A DNA stretch of 64,000 nt from an uncultured Clostridia bacterium (GTDB lineage Bacteria > Bacillota > Clostridia > Christensenellales > Aristaeellaceae), in contig CAMJUL010000005.1 in the NCBI GenBank assembly GCA_946408995.1, positions 1-64,000 on the forward strand, written 5' to 3'. Shown piece by piece: positions 50,483 through 59,658 of the stretch; the stretch's first letter is position 1, and each line of letters starts with the position of its first letter. The notes below the pieces were generated by a model, which was not told where the DNA came from, did not search any database, and saw nothing but the letters and a program-made list of their open reading frames with translations. The position numbers were made by a program, and so were the translations under genes.

Positions 50483-51895
50483 TTACAGGCGCCTCCTTTT
50501 GATCAGGACTGCCGCCATCGTCAGCAGCAGGATGCACGGCAGCAAAGCAAGCAGAAAGATGGATGTCCGGATGCGCACCTGTTCATTTGGGAAACGGATG
50601 GTATGGGCAGGAAGGCGCTTGACCCCCGCATCCAGGGAATAGGTTACCTCCTGATGCGTCATCCGGAGCAGCATAGAAGAGATCAGGTCCAGGTTTTCGC
50701 TTGCATCCAGCCATTCCCCATCCCGGAGCATATCCGCGCTGCCAAGCAACAGAAAACGCATTCCGGCGCTGTTCCCCGCGTAAGCCCCCAAAAGGAACCC
50801 GCCTGTTACGTCCCCTTCCGCGCTTTGGTCCGCGCGGCCCGTGCTGTCCCTGTGGAGCACGGCGCGCCCGGAAGTGGATAAAAGCCGCTCCAGCGTAACG
50901 CCGGGACGGTAAAGGGGGGACGACAGAGCGGCCGCGTTTGGCAGGATCAGCCTGCCGGACAGGTTGTCTGCCAGGGATTGATCCCCCTCAAGCCTCGGAT
51001 TCAGCCATTCGACCCGGTCAATATACCGCTGCGTCTCCAAAGGGTTTTCAACCAACCAGCCCTGTTCCATACCAAGCCCATACAAAGAGCACACGGCCTG
51101 AAGCCTCGAAAGACCAGAAACCGGCGTACCCGATCCGAAGGACAGGAAAAACGCTCCTCCGCGGTCAAGGTGATCCGCGAGCATCAACTGTTCCCTTTCC
51201 GTAAGGTCCGTCCTGGGGTCGATCATCAGCAGCACATCGTTCGGCTCGGCGGTAAAGTTGCTCAAATTCGCGGTGATGACCCGTAATCCAACGGCATTGA
51301 GCTGCAGCGAGAGGGAGGTGCAGTCCTGCTCGCCAGTCTCGCCATGCCCGCTGAGGAACACTGCGCGCGCGGCAGATGGACTGCTTACATGGGAAACAGC
51401 GCCGATCACACGGGCTTCCCCTGTATAAATGGTGTAGATCTCCTCCCCGATCCTGGTTGAAAAGAGCAGTTCGGAGGGAAGGATCCGTACGGTACGGGTG
51501 CCGTCACTGCCGCGCACAAACAGGGTCCCTTCTTCCACCAACGTGCTTCCGTTCAGGGAAAGGAGGCGCTGTGGTTCCCCGGCGGGATTCACCTCCGCCG
51601 TTTTCAGATTGGGATTGATCGAACGCATGCGGCTCAAGGTTTCCTGCACCAGGTCCAAAAGGGAAGAATGTGTACCGGGCGTATGCACCAGGTAAACAGA
51701 AACCTCCGTGTCAAGGGATTTCAGTTTTTCCGTGGTATAATCGCTCAAAGCCGAAAGACGGTCCGGGGACAAATCCCATTTGAGATACCAGCGGTCCTCC
51801 GCCGCCTGAAAGCAAAGACACAGCAAGATGCAGAAGATCACCGCAAGAAGACACAGCAGCAGGTTGTAAAGGGGAAAACGCATGCCTTTATTCAT
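50483..51895 (-). CDS. GldG-family ABC transporter auxiliary protein
   Basis: 470 aa. Membrane anchor near the N-terminus (YNLLLCLLAVIFCILLCLCF), LSDYTTEKLKSLDTEVSVYL as in gliding motility GldG, an IFT52/GldG-like domain (AVFLSGHGETGEQD, DVLLMIDPRTDLTERE), and a C-terminal membrane helix (SIFLLALLPCILLLTMAAVL). In Bacteroidetes GldG works with GldA and GldF; in Bacillota the role is unknown. ATGA overlap with the permease gene. Confidence 0.86.
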   Translation of the reverse strand: MNKGMRFPLYNLLLCLLAVIFCILLCLCFQAAEDRWYLKWDLSPDRLSALSDYTTEKLKSLDTEVSVYLVHTPGTHSSLLDLVQETLSRMRSINPNLKTAEVNPAGEPQRLLSLNGSTLVEEGTLFVRGSDGTRTVRILPSELLFSTRIGEEIYTIYTGEARVIGAVSHVSSPSAARAVFLSGHGETGEQDCTSLSLQLNAVGLRVITANLSNFTAEPNDVLLMIDPRTDLTEREQLMLADHLDRGGAFFLSFGSGTPVSGLSRLQAVCSLYGLGMEQGWLVENPLETQRYIDRVEWLNPRLEGDQSLADNLSGRLILPNAAALSSPLYRPGVTLERLLSTSGRAVLHRDSTGRADQSAEGDVTGGFLLGAYAGNSAGMRFLLLGSADMLRDGEWLDASENLDLISSMLLRMTHQEVTYSLDAGVKRLPAHTIRFPNEQVRIRTSIFLLALLPCILLLTMAAVLIKRRRL

Positions 51896-52626
51896 CCCGC
51901 CCGCCTCCTTTGATGCTTGCGCGCCTCAAGCAAACGTGTCGTCAGAAACAGCATCAGAAACGAAAAAACAAGGTAATAGACCAGGTCCGATAGGCTCAGA
52001 ATGCCGTTGGCAAAATCCCCGAGCCTGTCCTGCCCGGGAAGGGCGGAAAGAAGACCGCCAAGAACGTTCCACGGCCGATTCGTCAACTGAGGCTGGATAT
52101 AATGCTCATTCAGATACAGAAATACGTTGATGCCAAGGGTTAGGACGCCGGCGGTCATCTGATTGAAACACAGGGAGGAGATCAGCAATCCGACGGAAAG
52201 CAGGGAGGTCCCCAGCAGATAATAGCCCAAATAAGTGCAAAGCGTCTCAAGAACGGAGATCTGCGCGAACCGTGAGATCACCAGGGTGTAAAGCCCTGTC
52301 AGGAGCATTGCGATCAAAAGCATGACGCAAGCAGCAAGAAACTTGCCAAATACGATCGCGCCTGTCCGGACCGGAAGGGTAAACAGCAGCTGATCGGTAC
52401 GCATGCGCCTCTCCTCCGCGAAAAGACGCATGGTCAAAAGCGGCGCGATCAAAAGAAACGGCAGATGCATGGCGGAAAGCATCACGTTCATGCTCGCGCT
52501 CATTTCCTGCCCAATGTTGACAAAAACAAACACAATCCCGGACAGAAGGGTATACATTGCCAGAAACACGTACCCGACAGGAGTCGCGAAATACCCGTGC
52601 AGTTCCCTGAGAAAAAGCGTCTTCAT
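51892..52626 (-). CDS. ABC-2 type permease, GldF-like
   Basis: 244 aa, six predicted membrane helices. FLRELHGYFATPVGYVFLAMY is the usual GldF/ABC-2 opening, and LLTMRLFAEERRMRTDQLLFTLPV is the cytoplasmic loop near helix 2. It exports an unknown substrate with the adjacent ATPase. Overlaps both neighbours by four bases. Confidence 0.9.
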   Translation of the reverse strand: MKTLFLRELHGYFATPVGYVFLAMYTLLSGIVFVFVNIGQEMSASMNVMLSAMHLPFLLIAPLLTMRLFAEERRMRTDQLLFTLPVRTGAIVFGKFLAACVMLLIAMLLTGLYTLVISRFAQISVLETLCTYLGYYLLGTSLLSVGLLISSLCFNQMTAGVLTLGINVFLYLNEHYIQPQLTNRPWNVLGGLLSALPGQDRLGDFANGILSLSDLVYYLVFSFLMLFLTTRLLEARKHQRRRAG

Positions 52627-53549
52627 GATTCCGGCGCTCCTTTCCCGGTCAAACGGAGAAACGCATCTTCCAGTGTTTCTTTTTCGTCCCGCATTTCCGC
52701 CAAAGCGCCTTTCATTTTTTTGAATGCCTCGTACACTGCCGGGCCGCAGTCAGCTTCCGGCCGGTAGCGGATGACGATTTCATCCCCTTGTCTGGATACG
52801 GAAAGGATCCCAGGCAGGGAGGAGACCGCCTCCATAGAGGCGTCCTCCCCCTGATACCGTACACGCAATTCGCCCTTTTTCCGAAGAAGGGCGGACAGCG
52901 GACCATCGTAAACAGCCTGTCCTTCCTCCAGGACCAGCGCCCTTGAGCAAATGCCCGTAAACTCACTAAGCATATGGGAGGAAAGCAGCACCGTGCTTGT
53001 TTCGCCTGCCTGCCTGATCACATCCCGCATCTGCACCATCTGAAGCGGGTCCATGCCGCTTCCGGGCTCGTCAAGGATCAGCAAGGGAGGGCTGCCAAGC
53101 AGCGCCTGGGCCAGTCCCAGCCGCTGCCGATACCCCTTGGACAGGCTTCCGCTCAGCCTGTTTGCCCAGTTTCCCAGACCGGCCGCGGCAATCACCCGTT
53201 CCGTTTCGCTTTTCTTTTTTGATTCAGGGATCGGCTTCAGGTCCGCGCAGAACCGCAGATATTCCTTAACCGTCATGTCCGGGTACAGAGGAGGCTGCTC
53301 CGGAAGGTATCCGATACAGGCGCGCGCCTTCAGGGAGTCCTCCGTCATGTCGTGGCCGCAGATCCTCACCTGCCCGGAAGTGGGGGCAAGATAACCGGTC
53401 AGGATATTCATCAGGGTGGATTTGCCTGCGCCGTTCCGGCCCAGCAGCGCGATGATCTCGCCCGGACTTGCCGTAAAGGAAACCTCACGAAGGGCGTCCC
53501 TTTTCAGATAGCGCTTGCAGATCCGTTCAGCCTTCAGGAGACACATCAC
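52623..53549 (-). CDS. ABC transporter ATP-binding protein, GldA-like
   Basis: 308 aa. Walker A LLGRNGAGKSTLMNILTG, Q-loop CIGYLPEQPPLYPDM, signature LSGSLSKGYRQRLGLAQALL, Walker B LLILDEPGSGMDPLQM, H-loop LSSHML. The C-terminal extension is as in GldA/CcmA exporters. GTG 53549 or ATG 53546 is the start, inside the end of the AraC-sensor gene (overlap of 23 bases) with AAGGAGG upstream, so translation is coupled to it. Confidence 0.92.
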   Translation of the reverse strand: MMCLLKAERICKRYLKRDALREVSFTASPGEIIALLGRNGAGKSTLMNILTGYLAPTSGQVRICGHDMTEDSLKARACIGYLPEQPPLYPDMTVKEYLRFCADLKPIPESKKKSETERVIAAAGLGNWANRLSGSLSKGYRQRLGLAQALLGSPPLLILDEPGSGMDPLQMVQMRDVIRQAGETSTVLLSSHMLSEFTGICSRALVLEEGQAVYDGPLSALLRKKGELRVRYQGEDASMEAVSSLPGILSVSRQGDEIVIRYRPEADCGPAVYEAFKKMKGALAEMRDEKETLEDAFLRLTGKGAPES

Positions 53550-55779
53550 TTCCGGGTTCCTCCTTGCTTCGTTTGAACTGCATGGGCGTCATCCCTACTT
53601 TTTGCCGGAACCGTCTGATAAAGGAACCGGCGTCATAATACCCGACCGCCTCGGCGATTTCCTTGACGGAAAGATCCGAATTTACAAGGAGATCCTTGGA
53701 ATGTTCAACCCTCAGCATGGTCAGGTACTCAAGCGGGGTGACCCGCATTTTGCTTTTAAAGAGCTGTGAAAGCCTTGCGTTTGGCATGTTGAAGGTCTCG
53801 GCGATGGCGCTGATGGAAAGCTCCTTGTCGTAGTAATGCGTGTCGATATAGCCGACGACACGGTCCATCAGGTCACCGGATGCCTCATCCGGCTCGGCAG
53901 GGGCGCTCCCCTCCCCACAGGAAAGGATAAAATGGCACAAACGTCTCAGCAGTTCGCTGACATCATCCATGCTGGCACACCCGGAAAGCATGAGGATATC
54001 GTAAACCTCCTGTGCCCCGCGTTCCCTGCTCAGCGCGTCCATATGCTCCTTGAGAAGCGTCTCTATGACGTTGTTGTATATCAGCCTGAAGGAGAAGGAA
54101 GACATGCTGTTCCGTTTTAAAAAATGCAGCAGCTCGGCGATCTTGCTGTTGAGCAGATCCTCACTGCGAAGCAGGAGGGCCTGATGAATCCCTTCCGTAA
54201 TCCGCTGTGCCTGCGGAAGGATCTCTCCGAAATTCGTGGGAATGCTCCCGTAAAACAGCGGCTTGTCGGCATCCATGACAAACCGGTTGTCATAGGTGGC
54301 TGCCGCCTCAAGGTAGGCGCTGGAGACCTCGGAAAAGTCCTCATGGATCCCAGAGATCGTCGTTACCGCCTGGCCGCTCTGTTCCTGGGTACGGCGGTGG
54401 ATCTCCTCCGCCATGGAAACAAGGGCCTCCTGGCTGTCTGCAAATACGAGGTACAAAATGGCGTCCAGGGCCACAAGCTCCGTCCCGCAGGCGCATACGC
54501 CCGGGATTGGGCAGTCGCCACCCGCAAATACCATGGGCTGCCTCCCGGCCTCCTGGTCAAAGCAAAGCACAACCGCGTAGTATTTCCGGTCGATCTTTAA
54601 TTCGACTCCGGCCGCGGCCTGAAGCGCATCCTGCCTGGTCGGATAGTGGTTTTTCAGGAAGCTGAGGACAAAATCGTGTCTGCGCATGGGCAGCGCGTTT
54701 TCCAGCTGGATGCTTAGGGCCGCATTCTGCCTGGAGAGCTCGCTGATGCCCTGCTTGATTTTCTGCCATTCATCCCCCTGTTTTTCCTCAGAGGAAAGCA
54801 GGCTTGATATCTCATGGACCGGCTGCCAATTGCGTCGGGCCAGCCGATAGGCAATGAAAAACGCCAGGAGACTTCCAACGGCCAGGATGATCAATCCCCC
54901 GCTCAGATTGGCGGCAAGGGATGCGGCAAGATCCCCGCTCCGGATCAGGGAAACATACTCCATGCTCCAGCCGGGCACCGTTACACGGGAAAGAATGTAT
55001 TCGTCCCCCTGGAAACGGAAGGCGTCCAGGCCACTGACCATGGCTGAGCGGATCTCCTCGTCCGGAATTGAATAGCTGCACGAGGAAACAAGCGTCCGAT
55101 CCCGGTAAAAAATATACGTATTGTTCTTTGTGGCGATGGCATCAGAGAACATTTCGTCAAACACGGTCTTGCGAACCAGAAACATCAGGCATCCCCGTTC
55201 CTCCCGAAGCATGCCAAAGGGCATAAAATACGTGATGATGGGTTCGCTGCTGCCGTCGAGCAGCGTTCCCTGGACCCGCTGAGCAGGAAGAATGGTCAAT
55301 TCCTCGGAGCCATGCAGCACGCTTTCCAATTGGGAAGCGGAGAAATGCTCAAAGTGGGTCAGACTGGTCAGCGCGTCCAGCGTCATGGAATTCTGCGAAG
55401 AGTAAATATGGCTGTCGATGGCAAAGCAGAGGAACATCCTTTCGCAGAAAGTATTTGTGGCTGCATATAAGGAAAGGTATTTCATCAGCTGATACGCCAT
55501 GTCGGGGTGTTCCTGAAAGACAAAAGCCTTGATAAAGGGGGAAATGCTCATCTGGTCCGCAGTATTCTGCATGGCCGTCAGGTATTCGCCGTGACGTTCC
55601 GCGATGCGGGCAAGGCGGTTGAACTGGCTGTTCCTCGCCTCCGTCCACATGGAATCATAGGTGCGCAGCGTCATAAAGAAAGAAAAAACGACCGCCAGCA
55701 GCACGATGACGATGATATAGGAGAACAGGAGCCTTTTAAAGGCGCCAGACTGAAAGAAGGATCGCTTCCCTCCGGTCAT
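53527..55779 (-). CDS. Membrane-anchored AraC-family regulator with extracellular sensor domain
   Basis: 750 aa. TM1 about residues 17-38 (LFSYIIVIVLLAVVFSFFMT), extracytoplasmic Cache-like domain 40-285, TM2 about 290-312, a cytoplasmic linker domain, and the C-terminal AraC DNA-binding domain about 640-742 (LSISAIAETFNMPNARLSQLF; VKEIAEAVGYYDAGSFIRRF). A one-component transmembrane regulator found beside Lpl-type sugar importers. It overlaps the binding-lipoprotein gene by four bases (ATGA); probably senses ligand directly or via that lipoprotein and controls the divergent lpl operon. Confidence 0.88.
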   Translation of the reverse strand: MTGGKRSFFQSGAFKRLLFSYIIVIVLLAVVFSFFMTLRTYDSMWTEARNSQFNRLARIAERHGEYLTAMQNTADQMSISPFIKAFVFQEHPDMAYQLMKYLSLYAATNTFCERMFLCFAIDSHIYSSQNSMTLDALTSLTHFEHFSASQLESVLHGSEELTILPAQRVQGTLLDGSSEPIITYFMPFGMLREERGCLMFLVRKTVFDEMFSDAIATKNNTYIFYRDRTLVSSCSYSIPDEEIRSAMVSGLDAFRFQGDEYILSRVTVPGWSMEYVSLIRSGDLAASLAANLSGGLIILAVGSLLAFFIAYRLARRNWQPVHEISSLLSSEEKQGDEWQKIKQGISELSRQNAALSIQLENALPMRRHDFVLSFLKNHYPTRQDALQAAAGVELKIDRKYYAVVLCFDQEAGRQPMVFAGGDCPIPGVCACGTELVALDAILYLVFADSQEALVSMAEEIHRRTQEQSGQAVTTISGIHEDFSEVSSAYLEAAATYDNRFVMDADKPLFYGSIPTNFGEILPQAQRITEGIHQALLLRSEDLLNSKIAELLHFLKRNSMSSFSFRLIYNNVIETLLKEHMDALSRERGAQEVYDILMLSGCASMDDVSELLRRLCHFILSCGEGSAPAEPDEASGDLMDRVVGYIDTHYYDKELSISAIAETFNMPNARLSQLFKSKMRVTPLEYLTMLRVEHSKDLLVNSDLSVKEIAEAVGYYDAGSFIRRFRQKVGMTPMQFKRSKEEPGSDVSPEG

Positions 55780-57341
55780 TTTTCAGCCTCCCCCGTTCTT
55801 CCGGTATGACGGTTGTAGATCTGCTGATAAAGCTCCCGGTATTCCAGCGCGCCCTCGGCTTTCAGATCCTCTATAAAAGCGTCAAACGCCTGATCCGTAA
55901 CGCCGTGAACAACAGCATTCACGATAAAATCATCCACAACCGTCTTTATGCGTTTTTTCAGCTGTGTCAGACGGGCCGATTCCTGACTGGTTTTCGCCGA
56001 TTCCACCGTCAGCACCTTTTCCGAAACGGGCTCCAGCACGCCAGATGCGTCATAGGCCTCGCAATACCCGCTTTTTTCCACCCGATGCGGCGCGGGCACG
56101 TATACAGAACGGTAATACTCCTTCGGCGCAAAAAACTGGCCGCAGATAACGGGAACGATCTCGTACAGCCGGTTGGCCTCCGGAACGGCGATCACCTGGT
56201 ATCTGCCGTCCTCCCCCCGCTGGAGCATTTCCCCCACCGGGCCATTTTGGGAAACAAGCATGGTTTCCGTATCCATCTGGGCATCCAGCCAGCGAAGGGA
56301 AGCGGGGATATCCCGGTTTTGGATGGTGAGCGCAGCGCCGAATTCAACGGTATCCTTGATCCTGGATAGGCGCGCATCGTATCCATCGGCGTGCACCGGA
56401 AGCATGCAGACGAACTGGGACGCGATCCCGGCCTGCAGGGCCGTATTGCCCAAGCGCCAGTAACTGAAAAAGCCGGCCGTATTCCGGTTCACTTTCGCGC
56501 TCCACAGGTTGGAACCCTGCGTAATGCTTTCCACGTCCAGAAGCTTTTCCTCGCAGAGAAGATGCATCCATTCCGCCGTTTCGCGGAAGCCGTCCTGAAA
56601 CGGCGCAAAACGGACGATGCCGTCTGAACCCGCGAAGACGAAATCTTCATTCATCGGGATCCCCCAGGCACTGAAAAGATTATACAGCCCCGTATTACAG
56701 TCATCCAGGGTCGCTTCATAAGGGACCTCGTCCTTCAGCCCGTTGCCGTTTGGATCCCCGTCCCGGAAGGCGCGGAGCACGTCCGTAAGCTCGCGGACGG
56801 TCGTCGGAACCTCAAGGTGCAGGCGGTCCAGCCATTGCCGGTTGATAAAAAAATGCCCGTTAACGCTGACATCCTGGGAAAGAAGAAAACCGACATAGTA
56901 ACAACGCCCATCAGAGGAGGGAATGACCTCCGCCATATCGCTCTCCGCAAGCCTTGCGGAATAGACCGGCATGTATTCCTTCAAATACGTATCAAGCGGC
57001 ACAAGAAGGTGACGATTGACGCCGTATTCCTCGGTATCCAGAGAACCCCGAAGGACAAGATCCTTGTATTGTCCGGAAGCAAACATCAATTGCTGACGGT
57101 TCTTCCATTCGGCGTCCCTGACCGTTTCAAACTCCACATGCACATGGGTCTTCTCTTCCAGTTCCCTGTAAAACCAGAGATTCGCAAAATCAATGGCCTG
57201 GTTCTCCAATTCGTATTGGAGGGCCGTTAGATCTGTTTTTCCTTCCGTCCTGACGGCAGGATCCGGCGCGCACCCGGACAGGAGCACGGTCAAAGCCAAC
57301 AGCAGAAATGCAAAAAAGCGGTTTCTCCTTGATGTTTTCAT
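55776..57341 (-). CDS. Sugar-binding lipoprotein (LplA-like), paralogue of 59659-61164
   Basis: 521 aa. Clear lipoprotein signal ending LLSGC, then LTALQYELENQAIDFANLWF, the same opening as the binding protein of the divergent operon; further matches (EEYGV, LLVPLDTYL, VPTTVRELTDVLRAF, EVPYE) are spread along the length. Unlike the paralogue it is coupled to a membrane AraC sensor, not to permeases. It may serve as the sensor's ligand-presenting partner or compete for the same permeases. Confidence 0.88.
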   Translation of the reverse strand: MKTSRRNRFFAFLLLALTVLLSGCAPDPAVRTEGKTDLTALQYELENQAIDFANLWFYRELEEKTHVHVEFETVRDAEWKNRQQLMFASGQYKDLVLRGSLDTEEYGVNRHLLVPLDTYLKEYMPVYSARLAESDMAEVIPSSDGRCYYVGFLLSQDVSVNGHFFINRQWLDRLHLEVPTTVRELTDVLRAFRDGDPNGNGLKDEVPYEATLDDCNTGLYNLFSAWGIPMNEDFVFAGSDGIVRFAPFQDGFRETAEWMHLLCEEKLLDVESITQGSNLWSAKVNRNTAGFFSYWRLGNTALQAGIASQFVCMLPVHADGYDARLSRIKDTVEFGAALTIQNRDIPASLRWLDAQMDTETMLVSQNGPVGEMLQRGEDGRYQVIAVPEANRLYEIVPVICGQFFAPKEYYRSVYVPAPHRVEKSGYCEAYDASGVLEPVSEKVLTVESAKTSQESARLTQLKKRIKTVVDDFIVNAVVHGVTDQAFDAFIEDLKAEGALEYRELYQQIYNRHTGRTGEAEK

Positions 57342-57689
57342 GGCATTTCCTTCAGCGTTCGTTCTGTTCGCCCTTTCGTGCAGACAAAGATCCGTTCCAA
57401 ATAAGCCGCACAGAAGGCAAAGAGCCTTGTTTCAGGGGATTTTTGCTTTTTCTGTTTGATAATTATACAGGAAAAACGTCCAAAAGGGAATAGGCAGAAC
57501 TTTTGCCAATGCCCCAAAGGGCTTCATTCGGACCTTCCAGGCGATATGCGCAATAATTTTGTCTATTTTCAAGCGGTAAAAAACATGCTATTATATGACC
57601 AGATAAACAAAATGAAGCACAGCACGCGTTCCGTTTTTGACGGAACTGTTCTCTCGGATCCAGATTCGACCAATGGAAGGAGGATCCTT
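57342..57689. promoter_or_regulatory. Divergent promoter region between the AraC/Gld and lpl operons
   Basis: A 348-base gap with no gene. Reverse-strand TATAAT at 57462-57467 is the likely -10 for the lipoprotein operon; its -35 is poor, which suits activation. Forward TTTTCA-17-TATTAT with a TGC extension at 57566-57594 fits the lpl operon. No clear operator repeat found by eye. Confidence 0.55.
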
Positions 57690-58646
57690 ATGCAGGTCTC
57701 CCCCAAAAAGAACACGCGTTCCAAGCCACCGCTCGCCACCCGTTTTGCAAAGGCCGTTTACCGGGACTGGCAGCTCTGGGTTTTTTTGCTGCCCGCACTG
57801 CTGTTCTTCCTTTTTTTCTGCTATTTTCCCATGTATGGCGTGCAAATCGCCTTCAAGGATTACAAGGCAGCCTTTGGTATCATAGGGAGCAAATGGGCCA
57901 ATCCCTGGTTCAAGCATTTCAGGACCTTCTTTAATTCCTTCTACTGCGGAAGGATGTTCGCAAATACCTTCCTTTTGAATCTATATGGCCTTTTGGTCGG
58001 GTTCCCGGTCCCCGTGCTGCTGGCCATCCTGCTCAATCAACTGACGCACAAAAGGTTCAAGGGATTCGCCCAGACCGCCATTTATGTGCCCCATTTCATT
58101 TCCACGGTGGTTCTTGCCGGCATGATCTATCTGTTCTTTTCCCCTTCCAGCGGGATCGTCAACAAAGCCATTGAGGCCTTCGGAGGAAAAGCGATCTACT
58201 TTATGCTGGAGGAAAAATGGTTCCGTCCGCTCTTTATTGGGTCGGATGTGTGGCAGAACGCTGGATGGAACACCATCCTTTATATCGCGACGCTGACCAG
58301 CATCGATCCGCAGCTGTATGAGGCCGCCACCATTGACGGCGCATCCCGCTTTCAGCGTATCCGGCATATTGACCTGCCCCACCTGATCCCCATCTGCGTG
58401 ATGATGCTCATCCTCAACTGCGGCTCCCTCCTGTCTTCGGATACCAACAAAGCCCTGCTTCTGCAGACCAGCGGAAACATCAAGACTTCTGACATTATCG
58501 GCGTTTATGTATACAACACAGGCATCGGCAAGGCGCAGTACAGTTACACCTCCGCCATAGGGCTGTGCCTGAATGTGATCAATTTCGCCATTATCATTCT
58601 CGTTAATACCATCTCCCGCAAGGTAAGCGAAATCAGCCTGTTCTGA
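57690..58646 (+). CDS. ABC sugar importer permease LplB-type
   Basis: 318 aa, six membrane helices. WVFLLPALLFFLFFCYFPMYG is helix one and QLYEAATIDGASRFQRIRHIDLP the EAA loop that contacts the ATPase. The start at ATG 57690 has AAGGAGGATCC just upstream; the track ORF adds 78 non-homologous residues. First gene of a permease-permease-binding-protein set. Confidence 0.93.
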   Translation: MQVSPKKNTRSKPPLATRFAKAVYRDWQLWVFLLPALLFFLFFCYFPMYGVQIAFKDYKAAFGIIGSKWANPWFKHFRTFFNSFYCGRMFANTFLLNLYGLLVGFPVPVLLAILLNQLTHKRFKGFAQTAIYVPHFISTVVLAGMIYLFFSPSSGIVNKAIEAFGGKAIYFMLEEKWFRPLFIGSDVWQNAGWNTILYIATLTSIDPQLYEAATIDGASRFQRIRHIDLPHLIPICVMMLILNCGSLLSSDTNKALLLQTSGNIKTSDIIGVYVYNTGIGKAQYSYTSAIGLCLNVINFAIIILVNTISRKVSEISLF

Positions 58647-58667
58647 CGCAGAAGGGAGGAACCTGCC

Positions 58668-59594
58668 ATGACAGCAGCACCGCATACCGGTACCCGGATC
58701 CGCGAGACAAAGCAGGACCGGATCTTCAATTTTTGCAATACGGTTTTCTGGGTCATCGTACTTCTCATTGTGCTTTATCCCCTTTGGCTGATCATTGTAG
58801 CCTCGGTATCCGATCCGGACGCCGTTCTGGCAGGTAAGGTTTTTTTGTGGCCGGTCAATTTCTCCACCATGGGGTATGACGCTGTATTCCAGTACAGCGA
58901 ACTGTGGGGCAGTTATCTGAATTCCATCTTCTATACCCTGGTGGGCGGCGGACTGAGCGTCTTTGTGACAATGATGGCAGCCTATGCCCTCAGCCACCGC
59001 TTTTCCGGCAAAAAGTTTGTAAACCTTGCCATTACCTTTACGATGTTTTTTTCCGGCGGCCTGATCCCCATCTTTCTGAACGTCCGGGATCTTGGCCTGT
59101 ACAATACCCGCACAGTGATGATCCTGATCAACCTGGTATCCGTTTGGAACCTGATGGTGGCCCGCACTTATATCCAGTCTTCCATCCCCTATGAAATGTA
59201 TGAGGCAGCCACCATTGACGGCGCAGACCATTTTACCTATTTCTTCCGCTGCGTTCTCCCCTTGTCCGGCACCATTCTTGCGGTCCTTGCCGTTTATTAC
59301 GGGGTCGCCAGGTGGAATGACTATTTTACAGGGCTGGTCTTTTTGCGGGACCGCACCAAATTCCCTCTCCAGACCGTTTTGAGGGAAATCCTGGCTTCGC
59401 TCTCCGTCGGCAATTCGGATACGTTTTTTGAAGCCTACGCCGACAACCTTGGCGGACTGCAGGAAGCCCTGCGGAAAGCTGAAGTCGCCAAATACTGCTG
59501 TATTGTCGTTTCAACGGTCCCCTGTGTCGTCCTGTACATCTTTATGCAGAAATTCTTTGTCAAAGGGGTCATGATCGGATCCCTGAAAGGCTGA
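58668..59594 (+). CDS. ABC sugar importer permease LplC-type
   Basis: 308 aa, six membrane helices. NFCNTVFWVIVLLIVLYPLW is helix one; EMYEAATIDGADHFTYFFRC is the EAA loop and MQKFFVKGVMIGSLKG the usual C-terminal end. Partner of the LplB-type permease 21 bases upstream. No ATPase is encoded with them. Confidence 0.93.
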   Translation: MTAAPHTGTRIRETKQDRIFNFCNTVFWVIVLLIVLYPLWLIIVASVSDPDAVLAGKVFLWPVNFSTMGYDAVFQYSELWGSYLNSIFYTLVGGGLSVFVTMMAAYALSHRFSGKKFVNLAITFTMFFSGGLIPIFLNVRDLGLYNTRTVMILINLVSVWNLMVARTYIQSSIPYEMYEAATIDGADHFTYFFRCVLPLSGTILAVLAVYYGVARWNDYFTGLVFLRDRTKFPLQTVLREILASLSVGNSDTFFEAYADNLGGLQEALRKAEVAKYCCIVVSTVPCVVLYIFMQKFFVKGVMIGSLKG

Positions 59595-59658
59595 GCCGCG
59601 CGGAATTCTCGTCCGCCGCGGGGCGGGCGCGGATCATAAAAAGAAAGGAGTTGTCCCC

